From JAQTRU01 sp041645555 (lineage in GTDB: Bacteria; Patescibacteriota; Patescibacteriia; Patescibacteriales; JAQTRU01), in the NCBI GenBank assembly GCA_041645555.1, contig JBAZPX010000001.1, positions 237,473 through 301,472 of the forward strand: a stretch of DNA of 64,000 bases, given 5' to 3'. The translations under genes were made by a program, and so were the position numbers. Every line of letters begins with the position of its first letter. The first letter of the stretch is position 1. The notes beneath the pieces are model-generated. The model was not told where the DNA came from. It made no database searches and saw only the letters and a program-made list of their open reading frames with translations. Below, piece after piece: positions 25,283-33,370 of the stretch.

Positions 25283-26536
25283 ATGGCTGAAACAAAAAAC
25301 AAAAAAATTATTATGGCGATGTCCCCGCGCAAATCCCTTCGGGATTCTGCGGGGCAAGCTGGCGGCAATAAAAAAAAGCACATAATTATAGCGATGTCGG
25401 GCGGAGTTGATTCTTCGGTGGCTGCAAAATTATTAAAGGACCAGGGGCATGACCTTTTGGGAATCTTTTTGCATTTCTGGAAGGATGAAAATAATCCCCC
25501 TAACCCCCTTTATCAAGGGGGTGCGGCAGAGAATAAATGCTGTTCGCTTGAAGCTTTAATGGACGCCAGACGGGTTTGCTCCAATATCGGCATACCTTTC
25601 TATACCCTGAATTTCAGCAGTATTTTTAAAAAAGAGGTGGTCGATGACTTTCTTGATGAATATAAAAAGGGCAATACTCCTAATCCCTGTATCCGTTGCA
25701 ACAAATTGGTTAAGCTGGGTTTGCTTGTCGAGCGAGCGAAAAAATTAGGGTTTGACTATGTGGCCAGCGGCCACTATGTGAAAAACCAAAAACCAAAAAC
25801 CAAAAACCAAAAATATAAATTATATAGAGCGAAAGATAAGAACAAAGACCAATCATATTTTTTATACACTCTGACGCAAGAGCAATTGGAACATCTGCTT
25901 TTCCCTTTGGGGAATTATATAAAAGAGGGGGTGAGAAAAATAGCCGGAGCTTCCGGTCTGCCGGTGGCAGCGAAAAAAGAAAGCCAGGAAATTTGTTTTA
26001 TTTCCGGCAAAAGCCACAATGATTTTTTAAAAAGATATCTTAAATTAAAACCGGGGCCAATAAAACTATTACCTCACCCTGGCCCTCTCCTAATTAGGAG
26101 AGGGGAGGAGCTCCGCCAGCCGGCGGAGCGAAGGGGTGAGGTAATTGGTAAGCACCAGGGTCTGCCTCTTTATACCATCGGCCAAAGGAAGGGAGTGGAG
26201 ATCGGAGGTGTCGGCCCGTTTTATGTAGCTAAATGCGATTATAAAAGCAATACTTTGTATGTGGTGAAGGACGGCGATGACCCGGCTCTGTATGATAGTA
26301 AACTAATAGCCGGCAATGTCAACTGGATAGCCGGGCAAGAGCCAAAAATACCTCTTACCTGCGAAGCGGTAATCAGATATAGGCACAAACCCACGAAGTG
26401 TAAAGTTACAAAGTCAAAAGTTAAAAGTAGTTATATAGTAAAATTTAAAAAGCCGCAGAGGGCGATTACGCCTGGGCAAAGCGTAGTTTTTTATAAGAAA
26501 GATGAGGTTTTGGGCGGCGGGGTTATTAGTCCTTAG
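25283..26536 (+). CDS. mnmA: tRNA 2-thiouridylase MnmA carrying several repeat-encoded insertions
   Basis: This 417-aa protein makes s2U34 in Lys, Glu and Gln tRNAs. The PP-loop SGGVDSS is at 39-45. The catalytic cysteines lie in NPCIRCNKLVKLG and ESQEICFISG. YTIGQRKG, RYRHKP and PQRAITPGQSVVFY are the usual C-terminal motifs. It is about 50 residues longer than the usual ~360-370 aa, and the excess maps to repeats. These are a palindrome in residues 14-24 that follows a first copy of the KKIIMAMS start; NNPPNPLYQGG (about 71-81); four AAAAACC heptamers (about 167-176); and a 70-bp palindrome (about 263-287). Possibly also an AAGTCAAAAGTT-like stretch near 373-382. All are in frame and catalytic residues are intact, so the enzyme is probably active. 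Confidence 0.92.
   Translation: MAETKNKKIIMAMSPRKSLRDSAGQAGGNKKKHIIIAMSGGVDSSVAAKLLKDQGHDLLGIFLHFWKDENNPPNPLYQGGAAENKCCSLEALMDARRVCSNIGIPFYTLNFSSIFKKEVVDDFLDEYKKGNTPNPCIRCNKLVKLGLLVERAKKLGFDYVASGHYVKNQKPKTKNQKYKLYRAKDKNKDQSYFLYTLTQEQLEHLLFPLGNYIKEGVRKIAGASGLPVAAKKESQEICFISGKSHNDFLKRYLKLKPGPIKLLPHPGPLLIRRGEELRQPAERRGEVIGKHQGLPLYTIGQRKGVEIGGVGPFYVAKCDYKSNTLYVVKDGDDPALYDSKLIAGNVNWIAGQEPKIPLTCEAVIRYRHKPTKCKVTKSKVKSSYIVKFKKPQRAITPGQSVVFYKKDEVLGGGVISP
25323..25354. repeat. Palindrome in the mnmA N-terminus
   Basis: CCCCGC-GCA-AATCCC-TTC-GGGATT-CT-GCGGGG forms a two-part stem, translated in frame as PRKSLRDSAG. Confidence 0.75.
25494..25522. repeat. Palindrome ACCCCCTT/AAGGGGGT inside mnmA
   Basis: ACCCCCTT-TATC-AAGGGGGT is a perfect inverted repeat preceded by TCCCCCTA. 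It encodes NPPNPLYQGG, which breaks an otherwise conserved region. Confidence 0.75.
25781..25808. repeat. Heptamer AAAAACC x4 inside mnmA
   Basis: Four perfect tandem copies encode a Lys/Asn/Pro/Gln-rich insert (KNQKPKTKNQK). Confidence 0.85.
26072..26141. repeat. Long palindromic repeat inside mnmA
   Basis: The outer arms CCTCACCC (26072-26079) and GGGTGAGG (26134-26141) enclose a perfect CCCTCTCCTAATTAGGAGAGGG (26083-26104) and a CTCCGCC/GGCGGAG hairpin. It is nearly the same core as the intergenic copy at 195-218. It encodes PHPGPLLIRRGEELRQPAER in frame. Confidence 0.85.
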
Positions 26537-26565
26537 GTGTTAGCTTTTAGCTTCTAGAGCGGTAT

Positions 26566-26594
26566 TTTGTATCTCTATTGTTTTATGGTATAAT
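26566..26594 (+). promoter_or_regulatory. Promoter before the six-paralogue array
   Basis: An extended -10 (TGG TATAAT, 26586-26594) with a weak TTTGTA -35 at 17 bp. The first array gene starts about 120 bp downstream, after an inverted repeat array that would be in its leader. Confidence 0.5.
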
Positions 26595-26600
26595 ATTATT

Positions 26601-26703
26601 ATTAAGATTCTTAAGACTCTTGGGATATTTATGATTTTTGAGAAACTCGGAACTTTGAAATCCTAAGAATCTTAAGAATCGCGATAATCCTAAAAATCTC
26701 AAA
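26601..26703. repeat. Inverted array of GATTCTTAAG-type repeats in the array leader
   Basis: AAGATTCTTAAGACTCTTGGGAT units are followed by complementary ATCCTAAGAATCTTAAGAATCG units. The two halves could form a long hairpin in the leader of the six-paralogue array. Confidence 0.6.
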
Positions 26704-26715
26704 TAAAAATTCCCC

Positions 26716-28266
26716 ATGCTTCCAAAAAAATTCTCTCTACTTCTAATCTTCTCTATTATCCTAACCCTAGGCCTATCCATATCCCTGGGTTCTCTTTTGG
26801 CGGCCTGGACGGCCCCGGCTTCTAGTCCTCCGGAAGGTAATATTGCCGCCCCGATTAATACGGGCGCGACTTTACAAGCAAAACAAGTCGGTTTGTGGCT
26901 TAACTATTTACCATTGGATGAGGGTGGTAGCGCCAACGGTTTACTTGTCCAATATGGCAATGTCGGCATTGGCACAACCACCCCCCAAGCTAAATTAGAA
27001 GTGGTAGGCAATATTATTGCTGATGCCCCAACGGCCAGTAATGAAGTAGCGACAAAAGGATATGTGGACGCATCGGGAGGCAGCGCCGGTCTTGATCAAT
27101 ATTATGAATCCTGGTGCGCGGCTCACCAAGGCCAGAAATGCGCGCGAAGCGGAACTATGGATTATAAATGTATGGGTGATTTCTGCACTAAAGCCGGTAT
27201 TTCCAATGATATGGATGAAGATGGAGTTACGGGAGCGACTGATTGCAATGACAGTCCTGGGAGTGGCTCGACCATCGGCGCGGCGGCTGACGGCACTTGC
27301 GATGGTGACGCGGATGGCAAAATTGACGTATCCGCCTATCTCACTACTCCCAAGCCGGCCGAGGCTGATTGTTACGACAGTAATCCGGCCAAATATTCTT
27401 GTTTGAGCAATGGCACGACTTGCAGCAGCGGAATTTATTGCGCTTCCACTTATTGCGTAGATGGATATTGTTGCGAGAGCACCTGCACCGGCCAGACTTG
27501 TCAGACTTGCGGAATCTATTCCAGCGCCGGAGCTGGTAAGTGCGGTTATGTAAATAATTCTTTGCAAGATCCGCATAATAACTGCAGCCAAGGCTCAACG
27601 GCCAGTGATGGGTGCAGTTCTAATAATTGCAGCGGTACTGGCTATTCTTGCGGCACGCCGCAAACTTCAGGATATGGCGGTTGCCCAACATGTGGATATT
27701 GTAATGGCGCGAGCATTGCTTGCACGGCTTATATTAATGGTTTTTATGACTCCAGGTTGCAGGGATGCAAAACCTGTAATGGAACCATAGGAGGTTTTAA
27801 TACTATGCCCGATACTAATTGGGGCGCTAACCAATATAACTGTGCTGGTTCCTCTTCCCGTTGCGTTTCCGGAAATTGCCGGGCTTGTGACGGTTATCTT
27901 TATAGCGATGGTTGCAATGGTTGTGCGGGCCAGGGCGGACAAGCCTGTTGGCGCGCTATAATGCAAGGATCATGCGATGATAGTTGTAATAACTATGGCG
28001 GCTGTATCGCGGGAGGATGGAATGATGATGCTAGCTGTTCAGTTTGCAAGCACATAGAACCCGCTGCTACAGAATGTATAACTCATCAGTATGATTTTTT
28101 CCCTGCCAATTATTATTATAATTTTAGTTACGGTTCCAGCACTAAATACTGCTATCGAAGGGATACTGCCCAGACTCCCAATATTAATTGTAGTCTTTCC
28201 GTAAGCCCTTATTGTTCCGGAGCGGGGTGCAGTGGATACATAAGGTTATGTGTGTGTAAGTGGTAA
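26716..28266 (+). CDS. Secreted Cys-rich array protein, copy 1
   Basis: This 516-aa protein is the first of six tandem paralogues. Residues 1-35 are a Sec signal (MLPKK, hydrophobic core, possible cut after APA at 33-35). Residues about 36-115 are the shared module with GNVGIGTTTPQAKLEVVGN, a motif seen in phage tail-fibre and adhesin-like proteins, and an ATKGYVD segment. A second shared module follows (DQYYESWC...FCTKAGISNDMDEDGVTGATDCND...DGDADGKID), resembling the MopE-type calcium-binding motif. Many CxxC-rich EGF-like stretches come next. The unique tail ends SGYIRLCVCKW. It is likely an extracellular protein stabilised by disulphides or metal; its target is unknown. Confidence 0.75.
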   Translation: MLPKKFSLLLIFSIILTLGLSISLGSLLAAWTAPASSPPEGNIAAPINTGATLQAKQVGLWLNYLPLDEGGSANGLLVQYGNVGIGTTTPQAKLEVVGNIIADAPTASNEVATKGYVDASGGSAGLDQYYESWCAAHQGQKCARSGTMDYKCMGDFCTKAGISNDMDEDGVTGATDCNDSPGSGSTIGAAADGTCDGDADGKIDVSAYLTTPKPAEADCYDSNPAKYSCLSNGTTCSSGIYCASTYCVDGYCCESTCTGQTCQTCGIYSSAGAGKCGYVNNSLQDPHNNCSQGSTASDGCSSNNCSGTGYSCGTPQTSGYGGCPTCGYCNGASIACTAYINGFYDSRLQGCKTCNGTIGGFNTMPDTNWGANQYNCAGSSSRCVSGNCRACDGYLYSDGCNGCAGQGGQACWRAIMQGSCDDSCNNYGGCIAGGWNDDASCSVCKHIEPAATECITHQYDFFPANYYYNFSYGSSTKYCYRRDTAQTPNINCSLSVSPYCSGAGCSGYIRLCVCKW

Positions 28267-28290
28267 GTTTATTATAAATATTACATAAAA

Positions 28291-29877
28291 ATGCTTCCAA
28301 AAAAATTCTCTCTACTTCTAATATTCTCCATTATTCTCACTCTGGGATTATCCATATCTCTAGGTTCTCTTCTAGCGGCCTGGACCGCTCCGGCTTCTAG
28401 TCCTCCGGAAGGTAATATTGCCGCTCCGATAAACACGGGTGCGACTTTACAAGCGAAACAAGTCGGTTTATGGCTTAACTATTTACCATTAGATGAGGGT
28501 GGTAGCGCCAACGGTTTACTTGTCCAATATGGCAATGTCGGCATTGGCACAACCACCCCCCAAGCAAAATTAGAAGTAGTAGGCAATATTATTGCTGATG
28601 CTCCGACGGCCGGCAACCACTTAGCGACTAAGGCTTATGTGGATGCGGCCGGAGGCGCTGGAGGTGAATATGTGCAGGGAAATGCGGTTTATTTTACTTC
28701 TGGCGGTAATAATTATTATTGCTCCCAACGTTCCGTAAGTTCAAGCGGGGTGGTTACCATAAGCAACGTAAACGAGGGGCAGCCTTGTGATATCAATAAG
28801 GTGTGTAATTCTGGGCGATGCTCATCTCTCGGTGAATTCGCTACGGCCTGCACTACCAGTTCCCAATGTTCTTCCGGTTATTGTGTGGATGGATATTGTT
28901 GCGATAGCGCTTGCAGCAGCGTTTGCCGGGCCTGTAATGTTTTTGGCAGTTCCGGCATTTGTACCAGTATCCCGGTTGGCACAGATCCGGCTAGTGAATG
29001 TTCTTTGGTTACCTGTACTAATTATATATATGGCGGGACAAACCCTTCATGCTATAAATATGCTAGTGCCAACTCTAACAATGGTATGTGCAACGGAGCT
29101 GGTGCTTGTTATACTTCATCGGCTGATTCCTGCACCGGTCAAGGGGGAGCGACTATAACTTGCGGTAACACTGGCTGCTGGAAAGCCTGTGTGGCTGATG
29201 CCTTAGCGACTTCTTTTGATAATTATAGTGAAGTTTGCCATACCTCCGGTACTCAAAATTGCACTAGCGGTCTTGTCTGCGATGCTACTGGCGCCTGTAA
29301 ATCAGGGGCCGGAGCGGTTTGCACAGCTGATAGCCAGTGTGGTAGTGGCTATTTATGCGGTGTTGATGCCGATGGCGATAGATATTTAACTAGTGCCACA
29401 ACCGGTACTTGTGTTTTGGGGACAGCCCATATTGATTGCTGCGACTCCGATTCCGGAGTACATCCGGGTACTGGGATTAGAAGCACTGCAAGTGCATGCG
29501 GTGGATGGGACTTAGATTGCAATGGATCAGTGCAAAAAGATTCTTCGTGTAAGACATGTACGTCTTGTTCCTTGTGTGGCACCTCTCGTTCGGCTTCATC
29601 TGTAGGACAATCCTGTGTGAGTTGCACGGGAGCATCTACTGTTTATGATGGGTGGTCTCATACTTGCGGCGTTTCAGCCAATTGCGGACAAACTTTCACT
29701 CAAAGGGGTTGCAGGCCCAAGGCCGTGAGTTGCCCCACTTGTTATAGTGATTGGCAACCTTGGGGTTGTTATCTTCATGATGCAACCGGTTGTGATGTTT
29801 GGGGGCCAACCTTTGGAATTTATTTTTGGCAAAATGATTTATGCGATATTGGAGCTCAAACTTGCGGATGTAATTAG
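28291..29877 (+). CDS. Secreted Cys-rich array protein, copy 2
   Basis: This 528-aa paralogue is nearly identical to copy 1 for the first ~100 residues. It then lacks the DQYxxxWC module and instead has GEYVQGNAVYFTSGGNNYYC followed by Cys-rich repeats. Later it has the MopE-like block CGVDADGDRYLTSATTGTC...DCCDSDSGVHPGTGIRST, shared with copy 5. The NGMCNGAGACY block is shared with copies 4 and 5. The end (WQPWGCYLHDATGCDVWG...) is unique. The 26 bp upstream of the ATG are repeated before copy 3. It is 24 bp after copy 1 and presumably co-transcribed. Confidence 0.75.
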   Translation: MLPKKFSLLLIFSIILTLGLSISLGSLLAAWTAPASSPPEGNIAAPINTGATLQAKQVGLWLNYLPLDEGGSANGLLVQYGNVGIGTTTPQAKLEVVGNIIADAPTAGNHLATKAYVDAAGGAGGEYVQGNAVYFTSGGNNYYCSQRSVSSSGVVTISNVNEGQPCDINKVCNSGRCSSLGEFATACTTSSQCSSGYCVDGYCCDSACSSVCRACNVFGSSGICTSIPVGTDPASECSLVTCTNYIYGGTNPSCYKYASANSNNGMCNGAGACYTSSADSCTGQGGATITCGNTGCWKACVADALATSFDNYSEVCHTSGTQNCTSGLVCDATGACKSGAGAVCTADSQCGSGYLCGVDADGDRYLTSATTGTCVLGTAHIDCCDSDSGVHPGTGIRSTASACGGWDLDCNGSVQKDSSCKTCTSCSLCGTSRSASSVGQSCVSCTGASTVYDGWSHTCGVSANCGQTFTQRGCRPKAVSCPTCYSDWQPWGCYLHDATGCDVWGPTFGIYFWQNDLCDIGAQTCGCN

Positions 29878-29941
29878 CATTTATTTTTTAAAGGGCAGAG
29901 TATTTAGGGTATGATAAGTTTATTATAAATATTACATAAAA

Positions 29942-31759
29942 ATGCTTCCAAAAAAATTCTCTCTACTTCTAATATTCTCCATTATCCTTACCCTAGGATT
30001 ATCCATATCTCTAGGTTCTCTTCTAGCGGCCTGGACCGCTCCGGCTTCTACTCCTCCGGAAGGTAATATTGCCGCTCCGATTAACGCCGGCTATACTGCC
30101 CAAGCTAAAAAAGGCGGTTTAATCTTAAACACTGGCGAAGGCGGCGAAGCTATGCTTAACGGCTTGATAGTTCAATTTGGCAATGTCGGCATTGGCACGA
30201 CCAGCCCCCAAGCTAAATTAGAAGTAGTAGGCAATATTATTGCCGATGCTCCGACGGCCGGCAACCACTTAACTACCAAAGAATATGTTGATGCCATAGG
30301 CGGCGGTAGCTGTCTAGACCAATATCAGCATTCTTGGTGTACCGATCATCAAGGAGAAAAATGCGCTCGGAGCGGCACTATGGACTACAAATGCGTAGGC
30401 GATTTTTGCACTAAAGCCGGAATCTCCAATGATATGGACGGCGACGGGATAAGTGGCGCAACCGATTGTAATGATAATGACCCGACCATTGTCGCGGCCA
30501 CTGACGGCACTTGCGACGGAGATGCGGACGGGAAAATTGACCAAACCGCCTATCTTGCTACCCCCAAACTAGCCGCGGCCGATTGTTATGACAGTAATCC
30601 CGCTAAATATTCTTGTTTAAGCAATGGTACAGTTTGCAGTAGTGGAATTTATTGCGCTTCCACTTATTGCGTAGATGGGTACTGTTGCAATAACGCTTGT
30701 ACAGGAAGTACCTGCCAGACTTGCGGGATTTATTCAAGCAACGGAGTCGGCGCCTGCGGTTATATAAATAATTCTTCGCAAGATCCTGATAGCGAATGCA
30801 GTCAAGGTTCAGCCACTGGCGATGGCTGCCGTTCTAATTATTGTAGCGGCAATAGTTATGCCTGCGGGATTCAAACCAGCGGAAATGGCGGATGCCCGGC
30901 TTGCCAGACATGCGCTGACTCCGATATTGCTTGCGAATATGAGACCGTCAGCACCGATCCTGGTGATCGATGTCCGGCCATAACCTGTATGAATTATATT
31001 TATGGCTGGTCCGGAAATAGTTGTTTAAAATATTCTTCAAATACAGCCAACAACGGGTTATGCGACGGAGCTGGATCCTGTTATGGCGTAGCTAGTTCCT
31101 GTTCAGGCGCCGGGCTAATTTCTGCTTCTTGCGGGAACTCCCAATGCAATAAAGCCTGCGTCGCTAATTCCTTAGCCACTAGTTATGACACTGCGGCCGA
31201 AATATGTTATGTGAATAATGAGCCAGCTTCTTGCTCTACTGGTTATTCCTGCAGCCCAACTGGCAGTTGCTGGGTGGGAAGCTATTATATGTTTATATCT
31301 AATTGGTCAGGCTTGGGAGGAGCGGTCGGGAGCATAACCAATGCCAATAGCATTTGTAATTCTGACGCGAATAAACCGTCATCAGGAGCAAAAGCCGGAA
31401 CCTATAAGGCCTATATTGGCAATGGCGGGGCTTGGGACGGCCAGGGCATGGACCCGAATAAACAAATAAAGCGGGCCTCGGATGACGCATTAATTGCAAA
31501 CAATCATGCGGATTTTTCCGATGGATACTTAATAAATCCTATAGCCGCCTCTGGCCAATATTGGACAGGATTATCAGGCGTTTGGTCGCCGGGGACTTAC
31601 AGTTGTAATGGATGGACGAGCAGTACTTGTTGCACTACCCCGCAGGATATTGCTTGGAGCGGTTGCGCTTGGTATACAGGGAATAATTCCGCTTATGTGA
31701 GTTGCACTACCGGGTGGTGCAATGAACCGCATAATTTACTTTGTTTTGGGCCATTTTAA
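29942..31759 (+). CDS. Secreted Cys-rich array protein, copy 3, with DUF1554-like C-terminus
   Basis: This 605-aa protein is the longest array member. The shared signal and tail-fibre-like module carries a variant (YTAQAKKGGLILNTGEGGEAMLNG) found also in copy 5. The DQYxxxWC and MopE-like modules follow, then CxxC-rich stretches. The C-terminal ~150 residues (YYMFISNWSGLGGAVGSITNANSICNSDA...YTGNNSAYVSCTTGWCNEPHNLLCF) resemble DUF1554, a lectin/endostatin-like fold seen in leptospiral and other surface proteins; this is by motif memory only. A 141-bp stretch (30521-30661) is identical to 32348-32488 in copy 4. Confidence 0.75.
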   Translation: MLPKKFSLLLIFSIILTLGLSISLGSLLAAWTAPASTPPEGNIAAPINAGYTAQAKKGGLILNTGEGGEAMLNGLIVQFGNVGIGTTSPQAKLEVVGNIIADAPTAGNHLTTKEYVDAIGGGSCLDQYQHSWCTDHQGEKCARSGTMDYKCVGDFCTKAGISNDMDGDGISGATDCNDNDPTIVAATDGTCDGDADGKIDQTAYLATPKLAAADCYDSNPAKYSCLSNGTVCSSGIYCASTYCVDGYCCNNACTGSTCQTCGIYSSNGVGACGYINNSSQDPDSECSQGSATGDGCRSNYCSGNSYACGIQTSGNGGCPACQTCADSDIACEYETVSTDPGDRCPAITCMNYIYGWSGNSCLKYSSNTANNGLCDGAGSCYGVASSCSGAGLISASCGNSQCNKACVANSLATSYDTAAEICYVNNEPASCSTGYSCSPTGSCWVGSYYMFISNWSGLGGAVGSITNANSICNSDANKPSSGAKAGTYKAYIGNGGAWDGQGMDPNKQIKRASDDALIANNHADFSDGYLINPIAASGQYWTGLSGVWSPGTYSCNGWTSSTCCTTPQDIAWSGCAWYTGNNSAYVSCTTGWCNEPHNLLCFGPF

Positions 31760-31780
31760 TTAATCGATATTTATATATCC

Positions 31781-33367
31781 ATGCTTCCACGTAAATTTTT
31801 TCTACTCTTAATCTTCTCCATTATCCTCACTCTAGGCCTATCCATATCTCTAGGCTCTCTTTTAGCTGCTTGGACCGCTCCGGCTTCTAGTCCTCCGGAA
31901 GGTAATATTGCCGCTCCGATAAACACCAGTAATGCGGGTCAGGCCAAGCAAGGCGGATTAATAATAAATACGGGTGATAGTGTTAATGGTCTAATTGTTC
32001 AATATGGAAATGTAGGCATTGGTACGACTGATCCACGGGCTAAGTTGGAAGTAGACGGCAACATTATTGCTTCTGCCCCGACTGCGAGCGACCATTTGGC
32101 GACTAAAGGATACGTTGACGCGTCTGGCGGAGGGGGTTGTTTCGACCAATACCATTATCCCTGGTGCACTACTCACCCGGGAGAAAAATGTGCCAGGGTT
32201 GGCACTATGGATTATAAATGCGTGGGAGATTTCTGTACCAAAGCCGGTATTTCCAATGATATGGATGGAGATGGGGTAAGCGGAGCAACTGACTGTAATG
32301 ATAACGACCCGACTATTGTCGCGGCCACTGACGGCACTTGCGATGGTGATGCGGACGGGAAAATTGACCAAACCGCCTATCTTGCTACCCCCAAACTAGC
32401 CGCGGCCGATTGTTATGACAGTAATCCCGCTAAATATTCTTGTTTAAGCAATGGTACAGTTTGCAGTAGTGGAATTTATTGCGCTTCCGGCTATTGTATT
32501 GACGGAGTTTGTTGTAACAACACCTGCGAGGCTACCTGCGCTGCTTGCAATATGGCTGGCAGTATTGGTACTTGCGCAAATATTCCTAATGATTCAGATC
32601 CTTTTAACGAGTGTGCGGCGATTACTTGTTCTAATTATGTATATGGCGGAACGAGCCCGTCGTGCTACAAGTATGCTAGCGCCACTTCCCATAACGGTAT
32701 GTGTAATGGCGCGGGCGCTTGTTATACTCCCGTATCTGATTCTTGTTCTGGGCAGGGTTCGGCGACTATAACTTGTGGTAGTACAGGTTGTTGGAAAGCC
32801 TGCGTGGCTAATTCTCCCTCTACTTCTTATGATGCTTATAACGAAGTTTGTTATACTGATTTCCTGCAACGTAATTGTTCTTCTGGGTATTTTTGTAACG
32901 CTAGTGGTGGTTGCAGTTTAAAACCGAACGGAATTTCTTGCAGTTCGGCTTCCGAGTGCAACAGTAATTATTGCGTTAACGGCGTTTGTTGTAATTCTGC
33001 CTGTTCAGGAAATGTTTGCCAGAGATGCGATAGTTACTCCAGCGCCGGAGCGGGCACTTGCGGAAATGTAATTACTGATTCCCAAGTCACGGGTTGCAAT
33101 GGTTCAAATTTCTGCAATGGAGCGGGAGCCTGCTTATCATGTTCCTGGACATATGTTACCGGCTGGCATTCATCTTATTGTGTAACAGGGTCAACGTTTT
33201 ATTGCCGGCCCAGCACGGTTAATCGCCAGGGTTATTATGCTCCGCCTCCCTATTCAATACCGTCAGTAACAAATTATATATGGTCCGGAGAGTATTGGAA
33301 CAATGTGGATTGCCCTGCTTCCGAATATACGACCATAAAACTTCAATGTGTTTGTTCTGCCATTTAA
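31781..33367 (+). CDS. Secreted Cys-rich array protein, copy 4
   Basis: This 528-aa member has the signal MLPRKFFLLLIF and a shorter variant of the first module (NAGQAKQGGLIINTGDSVNG). The MopE-like module is DNA-identical to copy 3 over 141 bp. Cys-rich blocks shared with copy 2 (SCYKYASATSHNGMCNGAGACY, GCWKACVANS) follow. It ends in a unique tail (WTYVTGWHSSYCVTGSTFYC...LQCVCSAI). It is thus a mosaic of pieces from its neighbours. The start is 21 bp after copy 3. Confidence 0.75.
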   Translation: MLPRKFFLLLIFSIILTLGLSISLGSLLAAWTAPASSPPEGNIAAPINTSNAGQAKQGGLIINTGDSVNGLIVQYGNVGIGTTDPRAKLEVDGNIIASAPTASDHLATKGYVDASGGGGCFDQYHYPWCTTHPGEKCARVGTMDYKCVGDFCTKAGISNDMDGDGVSGATDCNDNDPTIVAATDGTCDGDADGKIDQTAYLATPKLAAADCYDSNPAKYSCLSNGTVCSSGIYCASGYCIDGVCCNNTCEATCAACNMAGSIGTCANIPNDSDPFNECAAITCSNYVYGGTSPSCYKYASATSHNGMCNGAGACYTPVSDSCSGQGSATITCGSTGCWKACVANSPSTSYDAYNEVCYTDFLQRNCSSGYFCNASGGCSLKPNGISCSSASECNSNYCVNGVCCNSACSGNVCQRCDSYSSAGAGTCGNVITDSQVTGCNGSNFCNGAGACLSCSWTYVTGWHSSYCVTGSTFYCRPSTVNRQGYYAPPPYSIPSVTNYIWSGEYWNNVDCPASEYTTIKLQCVCSAI

Positions 33368-33370
33368 TTT

